Shown in pieces: positions 9,834 to 28,314 of a DNA stretch of 64,000 nucleotides (within the stretch, counting starts at the first letter, position 1; every line of letters begins with the position of its first letter). The notes beneath the pieces are model-generated. The model ran no database searches, had not been told where the DNA came from, and saw only the letters and a list, made by a program, of their open reading frames with translations. The stretch comes from Lineus longissimus (taxonomy: Eukaryota; Nemertea; Pilidiophora; Heteronemertea; Lineidae): NCBI RefSeq assembly GCF_910592395.1, contig NC_088313.1, forward strand, positions 17,934,437 to 17,998,436, given 5' to 3'. The translations under genes were made by a program, and so were the position numbers.

Positions 9834-10684
9834 AGTAAGGTGTTGATGAAAGTAGCGTCGAGTTGTAGCAGCAATGAAGTCTTGGAATAAACTGATGAAG
9901 ATCTTGAGAATTCTGGGGGTTTATATAGTCATCGTGACGAGATGATAAAATGAACAGTACTCATTCTTGAGCTCAGTCACAAGATTAAAGAGACAGTGCG
10001 ACCCCTCTCCACTCTATATGTATTTGGTCAGATGTAAAATTATTGAACAAAATAGATGTCTAGAAGTTAAAGGTAAAAGGAACCTCAGCAAATATCACGA
10101 AAAGTAGCCTTGATTAATTCCCCTTGCTTAATTAATGATCTTATATTTTTCTGTGTGATCACGGACCTGAATAAAGTTCGATGGTGTAGACCTACATTAG
10201 CCCTACATATAGAGAATAATGTAGAGAAGATTAATAATAATAACAATAATATGGGCGAACAGGCCAAAAACCAGATAACGCAACTTCTAAGTTTTAAAAG
10301 TGCATAACATCTGCTTTCTTATCTCGTTACCACTGGTTACACGCACGCAGTAAAAAAAGTTATCTAGTTCAGATAGGTTACTACCACTAAACTACCAAGG
10401 GCCGTTTTGACCCAGGGCCGTTTTGACCCAGGGCCGTTTTGACTCGGGGCCGTTTTGACTCTATTTAAAGCGGGGCCGTTTTGACCAGGGGCCGTTCTGA
10501 CTGGATACCCTTGGCTCCTGATTGGTTTAAATTGGGTCACGCGGCGAGATTTTTACGGCGCATTCTTTTGCGTCGTGTTTTTAGCGGGGCATTGTTGCGG
10601 CGCATCATTCGCGGGAGGCCTTTGCAAGCGCAAGTAATTAATCGGCCGATATATTCTGATTTATGACCCCTCCCGCCGCCTAAG

Positions 10685-11933
10685 CGAGAATCGTACCACT
10701 AGAAAATCGAGCCGTTCTATCAGCACCCTTTGTTACTAGTGCACTAAAGGGGGGCTATATGCAGGATGATAGGGGCGAACTTAACACCTTCAGCGCCGAA
10801 CCACGTAGATCGACGTGGCCCAAATTCCCCCTCTGAGCTGGTTATCGGAGTCTCATGGACTTCAGAAAGAACTACGCCATCGCCATCTTCAGGGCAAAGT
10901 AGGAACTGAAAAGACCAAACCACTGAATTACAAAATTAAAATAAAGCTGTTCCGACACCGGGAACTTTTAGGGGGGTCGGGGGTGTTGGAAAAGGGGGTC
11001 ATTTTGGCCATTGTTGGTCATTTTTCAATCAAAAAATAAAATATAGTAAAGGAGTGTAGCTAACATAACTCTATTGATTCAAGAACACCTTGTCTTGGAG
11101 AAGTTACTTCAAAAGATCTTATGCAGCCATCTCTTATACTTTTTTTCCCTGGGGGTCTGAAAAGGGGGTGTTGGGGGTGAAACACAGGCGCTGAAGGTAT
11201 TAATGCTCACTCAATGAGAAGATTCTGGCACGCTCTCTAAAATACAAAAAGGCTTTGGGCTCTGTCCGACAGTGCATGTTGGACCACCTAATTAAGGAAA
11301 TCTTGGTTGTGGGTTTTTCTTGGCCGTCATCCAGAAGCCCACAGTGAGATAGAAGTTACACCAAAGAGAACTCGAGTTCATCCTGGCCTGAACATACACG
11401 AGTTTTCTTAATCAGTAGGGTCGCGCTGTTGTCACAGGTACATGAGCTACTCCAAATAGGCTGCATGAGTTAGTTGGTTACCCAGGTATACCTTCTGGAG
11501 GACAGAGAGATGGAGTCGCCACCACCTAAGACAGAAGAGCCCCCATATTGCCCTAGTACATGGGCTGTTTGAATCGTGCTTATGCTGTTCCAGGAACATG
11601 TTTTACCTGGCTCAGGTCCATGAGGCACCTCGGGCACATAAACTACTCATAGAAGGCTATTCGAGGTTGGGTACTTGGGCCTGTCTTCAAGAGAACACCA
11701 AGATGGAGTGGCCAGCAGGTTCCTGATGATTCCCCAGGCACATGAGGTATCTCATGTACATGAGGTACTCCAGATAGGCTACTTGAGCTGCCAAGGAGGG
11801 TATTGGGGCTCCTCAAGAGCAAAGTGAGGTGGAATCTCTAATGCCCTTCACTGTCTCTCACTCCTTTCCCACTGATGCTTGCTGTCTTGGTGAAGTATTG
11901 GGATTGGTTGTTACTTTGTCTCAGGTCATTATA
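10685..11933. other. Intergenic, degenerate repeats, no gene seen
   Basis: No convincing coding frame. Near 11441, 11636 and 11758 three loosely similar blocks occur (acatgaggtactccagatag-like followed by gctacttgagct-like), suggesting an old, decayed tandem array. The remainder is unremarkable. Confidence 0.5.
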
Positions 11934-12124
11934 TGTGACCCACCACAACAAAATGAGTCGCATGTCGCACAGAAGATGAGCCTAAAATGACACCAGGACA
12001 TAACAGAAGAAATTGATGTACTCAGATGTTACAAAAGGCAGACAACAGTGAAATGAACAACCAGTCCATCTCAACCTGTAAAGCTCAGAGCGACATGCGA
12101 CTTGTTTCGTCATGGCGGGTCACA
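11934..12124. mobile_element. 191-bp Tc1/mariner-type MITE with TA target duplication
   Basis: Ends tgtgacccaccacaacaaaa and, in reverse complement from the right, tgtgacccgccatgacgaaa, both continuing to gtcgcatgtcgc: inverted repeats of about 35 bp with a few mismatches. TA lies on each side (11932-11933, 12125-12126). The interior is non-coding. It sits just beyond the DDX41 3' UTR. Confidence 0.85.
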
Positions 12125-12166
12125 TACTGTATGTAATGGAACAAACGAAAATATTCAATCAATGGG

Positions 12167-12172
12167 TTTATT
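12167..12172 (-). terminator. DDX41: Candidate poly(A) signal for DDX41
   Basis: Minus-strand AATAAA 581 bp after the DDX41 stop codon. Other weaker signals may be used. Confidence 0.35.
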
Positions 12173-12752
12173 CACAAGTTCTTACTTACATTTTAATCAC
12201 AAAAATATAAATGCTGACATTCTGGTCAGTAAATTAATTTTGGTCAACATTTGCATGAAAATCATGCACGTTACAAACACCATGTACTGACACCTTAACC
12301 AACCTAGCAGGGAATGGAACCGAGGCAGCAAACCACCAGTCAGCCATATACATGTAGTCATCACTTTTAAGAGTGGACTATACTAGGCAGGAGCTTGGGG
12401 TCCCACTGCTGGTTACAGTGTGAACATTGTGTGCAGAAAGGGGACAGGTCTTCTTGACGTTGTGATAAAAAGATCTCTCATACAGGCATGAAATGTGCTG
12501 ATGTAATGTTAGAAGTATAGGCAAATGATATCAATCACTTTGTGAACACTAATCTTGCCCTTGATCCTGCCTACATGTACAGTCTTCAGAAATGCACTGC
12601 ATGTGTCTTCACACAAGACTTCACAAGACGCTCCTTCCTGTGAATGGCAATGTCACATCAAAGAATGTCAGAAAGTAGCAAAATGCAGAATTCAGCACCA
12701 GTCCAAATGCCAGCACATTCAATGACAATTTCAACATTGTTCCAATCCTACT

Positions 12753-17865
<5,113 letters not shown>

Positions 17866-18711
17866 GTTTCTATTGCATATGATATCAACCAGTTGCACAG
17901 AATTCGCCATAAACAGAAGATAATAAACGTGAAAAACGTTTTTAGTTTGTTGTCATTTTGTGTTGTGTGAGCCTTGTTCGATTCCATCTTGGCCGTGTGG
18001 CTCCCCGGAGACTATGGACAACCCGATTCAAGCTTGTTCCTTTGGAAATGTGAACTCCGGAAGTGGTGCGGTAGATCATCCAAGTCTCTTAGTAGGCCTT
18101 AAGGGTGACCTCGAGGATGCCTCGAGAACCTGACCACCTATAGCTAGATTAAAATTTTCTTCAATGGAGTTTGCCCAGGAAACCTAAAAGGTTGGAACAG
18201 GGCCGCCTCAGGGGTTGTATAAGTCAAGATGGATGTTATCTTGTCTTGATGAAGTCAGGACGGATGGAACAAGTCCTACATCCAAAGCCCAAAGGTATGG
18301 TTGGATTTACAGTGCTAATTCCAACATCAACGGGATACAACACTCTCCCCAATGATACCGAGTAGTAGGTCAAATGAACACTTATTATACAAACAAGGAG
18401 ATTTATGGAAATGTACATGTACATGTATTTGCAGAAATATATATCAACAAAGGGGTACTTGAAGCCAACAAAGCATCAAATCAAAAGGTATCAAATAAAA
18501 AGTTCATGACAGTGTTTGACAGTTTTCTTAGCTGAAAAGTAAGTGGCTTGCAGGATATTGGCAAGTAAGTTTCCATAATTTCAACTAGATACATTTGATA
18601 ATGTCTTCAAACAACATTGCATGAACAGTCTAGACTTGGTATTCCAGTCAGTTGGCCGCAGCACCGTTTTTTAAAATTCTTTTTTCGTGCACCAAGCTGT
18701 CGGATCATGGC

Positions 18712-19150
18712 AGAATTTACAACATCAGTTCATTTACTATTATATAATAATCATCCTCCCCAGTGGAGGCTGTTGTATGAGCTATCAAATTCCGTTAGAT
18801 GGTCCATTCAAAGATTCATCATAATAAGAGGAATACCAAGTTAATCACAGCCAGCTCTACAATGCCAGTTATAAGAGTCCTCCCTTTTGGAGTGATCCAC
18901 AGCAGAATCTAAGCTTAATGTCTAATCCCTCAACAGCACTCCGATCCCTAATCTCCTGAGGAGGAGCACCCAGAACCTGTGTTGTTGGGAGGGCAGCACC
19001 CTGACGCCTAAGTGCTGGCAGGACAACACCCTTGGGCCTTGCTACTAGTGGGAGGAGAGCATCCTGAATCCTTCTTGCTTGGGCCACAACATCCGACATC
19101 AGTATATCCTTTTCCCTCCAGTAGAGCAAATGGGTCTGGATTGTGTTTCT
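18712..19150 (-). repeat. Repeat R, copy 3, next to AS3MT copy B 3' end
   Basis: Third copy, in the same position relative to AS3MT copy B as copy 1 is to copy A. The minus-strand frame (18869-19198) shares LPLVARPKGVVLPALRR and EIRDRSAVEGLDIKLRF with copy 2. The product is unknown. DNA between here and the DDX41 start (17866-18711) shows no gene. Confidence 0.7.
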
Positions 19151-19168
19151 GGAAAAACATTGACTTTC

Positions 19169-19174
19169 TTTATT
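19169..19174 (-). terminator. AS3MT: Poly(A) signal AATAAA for AS3MT copy B
   Basis: Minus-strand AATAAA 66 bp after the proposed stop codon, matching the position in copy A. Confidence 0.5.
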
Positions 19175-19239
19175 CAAATTTTTATTGACTCGCCACAATA
19201 AGTCTTACTGGGGTCTCAACTATTAACGTGGATGTAAAC

Positions 19240-22200
19240 TCAACACATCATGTCGTTATACATACTTGGTGGTATCAACAAGAGACCCTGCTTTAAACTG
19301 AGCTCTTTTTATTTGGTCTATGAGCACACAAAATTATTTGAAGAGAATTGTCCTTAGTTTCGAGATATGAAGGCAGCATTGATGGTTCCTTGACTGGTAG
19401 CAAAAGAAGATACCCATACGGCTATCCATTTCTGCTTATGGACAATGCCAACATTCACATGATAGTGAATGACTTTACTTGCCTTGGTTGTCGGACAACA
19501 AGCAGATCCATTCTGTCCCTTGTCACATGGCTGTAAGGTGAAGTCACTATTGTATCGCGAGCAGTGTAAGATGGTGGCAACCTCCGAATCCACTGATACT
19601 ACATCACCTGCCTGGAAAATAATGGAAGGACTCCAAGTTTAGAAAAGTTCCTCCATTGTGGCAAGTAGAAGAAAGGTTAAAGACGATAGGCAACATTAAT
19701 GCCTTTATAATGGAGACATTGTCACATCCATGTAGGTGTAAGCAACATTTCAAGCTACACACTTACCCCCTATCACCAAAACACAAACTATCTATTCTAT
19801 CATGTCTATCTATTCCTTGGTTTATACTTACTTTGAACGATGTGGCATAGTCTAAGAAGAATTCTTCCTCTGCTCCCTCAATATTGCCTTCATATATCAC
19901 TTGACATTTTGGTTGAAGGTCGAGCGGTAATTTCACCAGACGATATGTTGCAGATACAAACTTGTAGCCAGCTGCATAAAAATAGGTATAGGGCCTAGAC
20001 AATTTTCAGGAATGTAATGGTGCAATGATGTCAGGGAAAGAGGTCACATCAGAGCTGGGCACCAATCCATGACCACAGACAAGGGAGAACCAGGCAAAAA
20101 TAAGCCACCAAGGTAAAATCTCTGTGGCGACCAAACATGGCATCAAACTGGAGCAACTTGAAAAAGAAGTACCCGTACACATTTCTTTCCTGCTGTATAG
20201 TAGGAGAGCTCCAATAATGCTTTCTGTGTGAAAACCATATTGATTTGACCACGTTTCGTGGAACTGGATTGAAAGCATTTTAAACTAAGTTGATATCACA
20301 TTGAAGTCTGGCACTTAAATAAAAGCTGTGAAATAATCATTTTAAAAATACTTACTGACAATCTTCTCCATTTCTTCATTGTCAACAGTGATGGGGCTTG
20401 CCTTCACAAGTCTTGGTTTACAGAAACCAACTTCCTCAGCCAGCTGCACCAACTCTGTCCAAGCTAGAGCCCCTGAGAGGCACTCTCCCCACAGAACCTT
20501 ATCTTTTCGGATATGCTCTGGTAAGAATTTGTCACAGTAGACATCACTGAAGTACATTTCTCCTCCAACCTAAAACAGATTTTCAGAAATTTATTATTTG
20601 AATTCCTTCATATGAAACATGTCAGGGTCAGCAATCCCAAAACATCAGAACAATGTTACAGTCCAAACAAACTGATCCAATTTCTTGGTTTCATATCAAA
20701 ATAAAACTAAAAATCTATGGTGACTGAGCTACAAAGCAGCATATTATCTCAACATTCCCAATAGAAATCTAGACAGACATTGCATTACAACCAACATTTT
20801 AGCACTAAACATGTTGGAAGATGTAGGTTCATTTGTTGAATGTCTATCAGCTTGACAGTTGAAATCTTTGAATATTCTGCTTGACTGACCTTAAGTGAAT
20901 CGTACGCCTCCCTTAGAACTGCCCTTTTATCTGGGGATAGATTAACTACACAGTTGGATCTGAAATAAGAATATACAATGTAAATCACATCACATCAATG
21001 TGTAAAAAAACCAGACAATGTAATTTCATGTCTACCTGCCATTATTCTTGCAATCAGTATCAGTACCTTTGACCAGACAGTCCAAAATTGCTTTAATGAA
21101 TGAGAGAATTAATTATTAACTAAAGCACTTCACTTTCCTACAGAGCATTTTAATAACCAGTAAATCATATTCATCCTTTGCACTGATAAGATGGACACCG
21201 TAAAATTTAATGCAGATGCGCTGGCCTAGTCTTTCACTTACACTATGACATCATACTCATTCTTTGCAATGCCTGCTTCCCGAAGCCTTTCAATGTAACC
21301 CTTCTTGAACTCGACATTTGGTTTGCTGAATCCAAATGTTTTGGTGTGGTAATCAATGTACTTCCGTGCCACATCAATCTGGAGTATAATAATAATATAT
21401 AATGGCATGGAAATCAAACAGAATGTAGAGAAGCAATTTCAATTCGGTTAAGCATAGACTAAGAGAAGCTATCAATGCAATGTTTTAAAAGTCTAAGGGT
21501 TAACTAGAATGTCTTGACTCTCCTTACCTGTTCTTCTGTCATATCGATTCCTGTCACTTGGCCATTCTCTCCCACAAGTTTACTGAGGATGTAACAGTCT
21601 CTTCCGCTTCCACTCCCGAGGTCCAAAACTTTACACCCCTGGACATTTTCTGGGATGATGAGTCCACAACCATAATACCTGAATCATAAATGATACATTA
21701 GTTTTTGTCAGGTAGTATATAAGGAAACTGCAACTTATAGAAAGTAACCGTACCCTTACAACCTACATTGCTCAGACAAGGTGCCCTTGATCGTAACCCT
21801 GATTCGTAAAGTGCAAGCTAGATCGACAACGAGACAATGGGAAATCTATTAGGCATAAAACATAATCCATATAGGCTAGCTGTATCCTGCCCTGGGGTGT
21901 AGGCTTGGTAAAAGAGTACATACGAGGAGATGACCATTGACGGGGGGCCATTGCCAAGGGTCGCACCACCTCCAAAGCTGATATTGATGGTAATTTGTTT
22001 CAGTGCACGGTCCCACAATGCACCCACTTTCCTAACCACACGACCCCTCATCCCTGCGCCCCCCCCCCCCCCCGTTTCATGATACACACGTCGTCGGACC
22101 CGTTGCTAATAAAGGATGCATACCAAAACCAGAACCTGGGTTTTTAGCAAAGAGTAAAGAGGCTAGTGACATACTCACTTAGCAACAACATCGTCATGGA

Positions 22201-22339
22201 CAAGCTTCATGGTTTTCAGAAGATGATTTGGCATTTTCTGGCAAGCAGTTTTGCAAGCATTTGTCTTCAAATCATCAGATGTTTTCAGCACTTTTCCATA
22301 ATAGTCCTTGACATCATTAAGCAAGGACTGTTCAGACAT
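19240..22339 (-). CDS. AS3MT: Arsenite methyltransferase AS3MT, copy B (intact active site)
   Basis: Same structure as copy A. Minus-strand exons 22179-22339, 21528-21678, 21242-21378, 20890-20959, 20356-20569, 19832-19971, 19483-19611 and 19240-19287 give 349 aa. All four catalytic cysteines are present: 29, 58, 153 and 203 (WGECLSGAL, codon 20480-20482), matching human C32, C61, C156 and C206, and motif I is intact, so this is the copy expected to be active. The last intron again requires a GC donor (19481-19482). The last exon differs from copy A by one synonymous change, while the intron has indels. Intron 1 has about 280 bp (21795-22074, ending in a C run) that copy A lacks. The start codon lies 230 bp from the divergent WBP1L-like start. 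Confidence 0.93.
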
Positions 22340-22569
22340 GTTGAAAAGGTTTGTGAAATGTATCTCAATGAGAATGTGAGGTAAATGACAATTTTTTGTT
22401 TGTTTTTGATCATCTGATCATAGGTTTGGTGAAAGGAATTTGTCAATAGTACCAATAATCAGCTGGTTAACAGCCTCGATGCCAAAGAACTAATTCCTAT
22501 TCGTATACAGAGCAACATGTACACCAACTATTTTACCCTGGTGTCGATGTTGGACCTTTAACGAGAAAG
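22340..22569. promoter_or_regulatory. Shared divergent promoter, AS3MT-B and WBP1L-like
   Basis: Only 230 bp separate the start codons of AS3MT copy B (minus) and the WBP1L-like gene (plus), so both promoters and 5' UTRs must lie here. AAGATGGCG at the plus-strand start resembles a YY1 initiator site (inference). No TATA box is evident. Confidence 0.65.
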
Positions 22570-25198
<2,629 letters not shown>

Positions 25199-25312
25199 TA
25201 AAAACTTTCAACCGTTGATGAGTTTTATAGTTCAGTATTGTAATTATTGAACTTTTAATTTCTATCTCAATGAAGCTACGGCACTGACTTTCTCATTTTG
25301 AAAATGTTGTGA

Positions 25313-25318
25313 AATAAA
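25313..25318 (+). terminator. Poly(A) signal for WBP1L-like gene
   Basis: AATAAA 115 bp after the stop codon; a second lies at 25555-25560. Confidence 0.5.
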
Positions 25319-27920
25319 ATTTTGTAAAGAAAGGTAAAATTAAACATGAACATGAAATGAAACAATGTAAATGTTGATGATTTGCTCTTTAAAAGCTGTC
25401 ATGGTTCATGATTTTAATGTATAATGGAAATGTTGGATTTACTTGTATGATCCAAGGAAAATGGTATTTTAATGAGGTTCTCAAGCCCCTCGAAGACATG
25501 CGAGTACCAAATATCACATCTATTTTGCAAATTAGATAGAGGATTTTGTACTTCAATAAAATGCCCTGTATCTCCTTCATCTTTAGTAGTTTAGAGCTAA
25601 ATAAGGTGTCATTTTGTTATGTTGGTGATATGTATATTCAGTAAATTGATAAAAAATTCCTGTGTTTAGAAAAATTTAGACTTTCGGAGAATTCTGAAGT
25701 CCAAAACGTTTAGCCAGTTCTTGGTAATAATATGTTATCTAATCTATAATTATTTATGTGTATGTTTGTGATTCTGTCGTATTTCTTTTACAAAATGTTC
25801 AAGCATCTTGTCAACACCATAAAATTGGAAATGTCAAAACGTTTGTGAAATTCTGCACTAATATTGCTTTGTCACTAAATCTTGGGACTGGGAAAGGCAG
25901 TGTTTGGAAAAAACCCATTCAGTGTGACTGGATGAGCAAAGTGGAATTTGTTGAGGGAACTTCATTACTCTGGGTAACTGTCTAGTCTTGGCTTTCTGTT
26001 TACCTTCCTAAATGCACTGTGCTGGTACACGGGAAACTTTCTCTTCATTAAACAACACAAAAGGTCAGAAAACTTAATGTCAGCTAAAATTTTCAAGGTT
26101 TAGTTATTGAAAAACTTTATCAATATCAAAGTACAGCATAATCTCAGTGAATGTTGGATACATGAATGCAACTTATCTTCATAAAGTTGTACATTTTTCT
26201 TCTACTTTGTATATTTACCTCAGCAAAAACTTAGAAAGGTTTTGTTATCAATTTTTGTTGTTGTAGATGATAAAAATAGACAAGCATTTACTACATGTAT
26301 CACTATTGTTTCTAGAAAAAAATATGTGCATGATTATTCATATTGAATACATAATTCTTTTATTAGTGTCATTATCATATTATATAAGTATAATTTTATG
26401 CAAATCACACACAGATTTCATATGTTTAATATTAATGCACTGGCACATTATTGTACTTTTGTGCAAGGTTTAATTTCACATGCTGTATATATGATTCAGA
26501 TTGCTTTGTTGATGTTAGTTTAAAGAAAATATTTTTATACTTCTAAAAGCACATTTTTAAATACCAATTCATAAGAAAGAAGTGTTTTATCCTGTCAATA
26601 TGATTGGATGAGTGGAGTGTGTCTGCTGTGGGAACTTAATTTCTGCATACTGTAAACTCGCCTCTGAGATGTCTCAGGTTTTGGCAGAAATATAACCATG
26701 TCCATTTCAAGTCCTGGTGTACCCAATGGTACCTCAGCCCCATCAATCTGTTGTTGAAGTCTGTTAAATGAAGGTATACTCTAATATGTAATTTTAAGTG
26801 CTTCTGCCAGGATTTGAAAAGGGCAGGGTATTTCTTGCTCCTTTTTAGGGAGAAGGGCAGGGCACATTTTGGGGGTAAGAGGACACAATGTCAACCCCTT
26901 GGGTGGCAGCACCCTTCTAAATATGCCTGAGTTAAGGCAAATGACATCGATCTGTTTCATATTGGGAATGCCTCGGAGTAGAGTTTACAGTATTAGGGAA
27001 GGGTTCAACTGTGTCCTGAAAACCTTACTGTTCAAAATAAAAACTCCATCAAACAAAATTGATGGAACATTTTTTGTATGTTGAGGGCATTAAGAAGTTT
27101 GCAATTTGAACAAGCTTGATAATTCTAATTTTGAAGTATCAGGTCAAATGATAGTTCTTGTCAGTTGTGTATGTCAGTGTGTCTGTCCCTATTTAAAGCT
27201 TTTAAAGTTGTTTGTAATGTTATCTGTGCATAAAGTTGCGCTGTCAAATAAAAAGAAATATTTAAGAGTTTTGTTGCCCCTAGGCTAAAGTTGTATTGTA
27301 GGTTGTGCCACAATTTTGCTGTTGTCATGTTATTTCATTATTGAGTGCTTTTGGTGTGTTGGTCATATCCCCCAATGTTGGTCCTGGAAACCTCAAACGT
27401 TGCCTTTCCTTAGTGTTTTGTCCACTGCTATTTGACACAGAATATGCAGTTATACTGCTCTTTTCAGTCTATGTTTTTTATGAAATATTGCATCCATGGA
27501 CGCTTTCACTCGAAGTTATGTTCACTCCTGCTTGGTTGTGGACGAGGGATAATGTGTGTATCTAATGGAAGATCAAAATGTTCATTTAAAACAAATACAT
27601 GTAATCCCAAGGGCTTAGCTTCAGCCTCATTTGGGAGGATATATAGTCTGTTTCTTCTGGTCCCACAACATCTTTCAGGATCAAGATGTTTTGGTTCCTT
27701 TGGCACGGCTTGTGTTTGAGACACTACTCTCATTATGCAGATCTTCTGACACACATTGAATTTTGTTCTATCTTAGTATAACAAAAAGCAAGAATATGTA
27801 TAAACTTTTCATAATAAACACAAGTTATTTTATATGAAAAATCTGCCTAATTTTTCCTTGAAGATATTTGTATTTCAGAGAAGGCTGTAATTTGATTCAA
27901 GACAATGGCGGCACGGACTC

Positions 27921-28049
27921 TAAGGAACCCTCCCAAATACATTAGAAAGAAAGTAATCCCTGGATACCACCGCCAATGCATATATATATAGCCAAAGAAC
28001 CCTCTCAAATATTGTAAGAAAATAATCCCTGGATTCCACCGCCAATGTG
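27921..28049. repeat. Imperfect direct repeat, two ~58-bp units
   Basis: Units starting at about 27921 and 27993 share aaccctc, aatccctgga and ccaccgccaatg blocks in the same order, with small indels. They lie 270-390 bp upstream of the proposed RLR start. Confidence 0.6.
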
Positions 28050-28314
28050 TGGTCGGAGGTCAACTACTGTAAATGCAGCTCAGTAATTCTGCACGCCATT
28101 TATACCGAATACAACACGTGGTCGGTCGTTGATCACAATTATATTTGTATTTGGCGCCATTAATGCCATAGAAATATACATGAAAAGATAGCGCTGTAGT
28201 CGGATTCTCCGAATCTCAATCCCCAGTCGGCCGACCTCTAGTCTTAGCGACCAACTTCATTTCATCAGAAGTCAACTTCAAGCGTCAATTTCGGAGCCGG
28301 GCAATAAGGCCGCG

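Larger units (their letters stand above)
8341..10684 (-). mobile_element. 2.3-kb long-TIR transposon carrying a zinc-finger/FLYWCH gene
   Basis: Sequence from 8341 (taggcgggaggggacataaa) to about 8512 reappears inverted at about 10505-10684, followed inward on both sides by tandem gggtcaaaacggcccc-type units (about 8770-8870 and 10398-10500). The arms are thus about 290 bp. The left arm is further interrupted by a perfect 87-bp palindrome (8502-8760). The only substantial gene between the arms is the minus-strand frame 8940-9833. FLYWCH domains commonly accompany Mutator-like transposases, but none is present, so this is probably a non-autonomous derivative. Target duplication was not resolved. 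Confidence 0.75.
25199..28314. other. WBP1L-like 3' UTR and AT-rich intergenic DNA
   Basis: AATAAA signals at 25313-25318 and 25555-25560 probably end the WBP1L-like mRNA. The rest is AT-rich with only short random frames; an imperfect repeat pair lies at 27921-28049. No gene is recognised. Confidence 0.5.
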
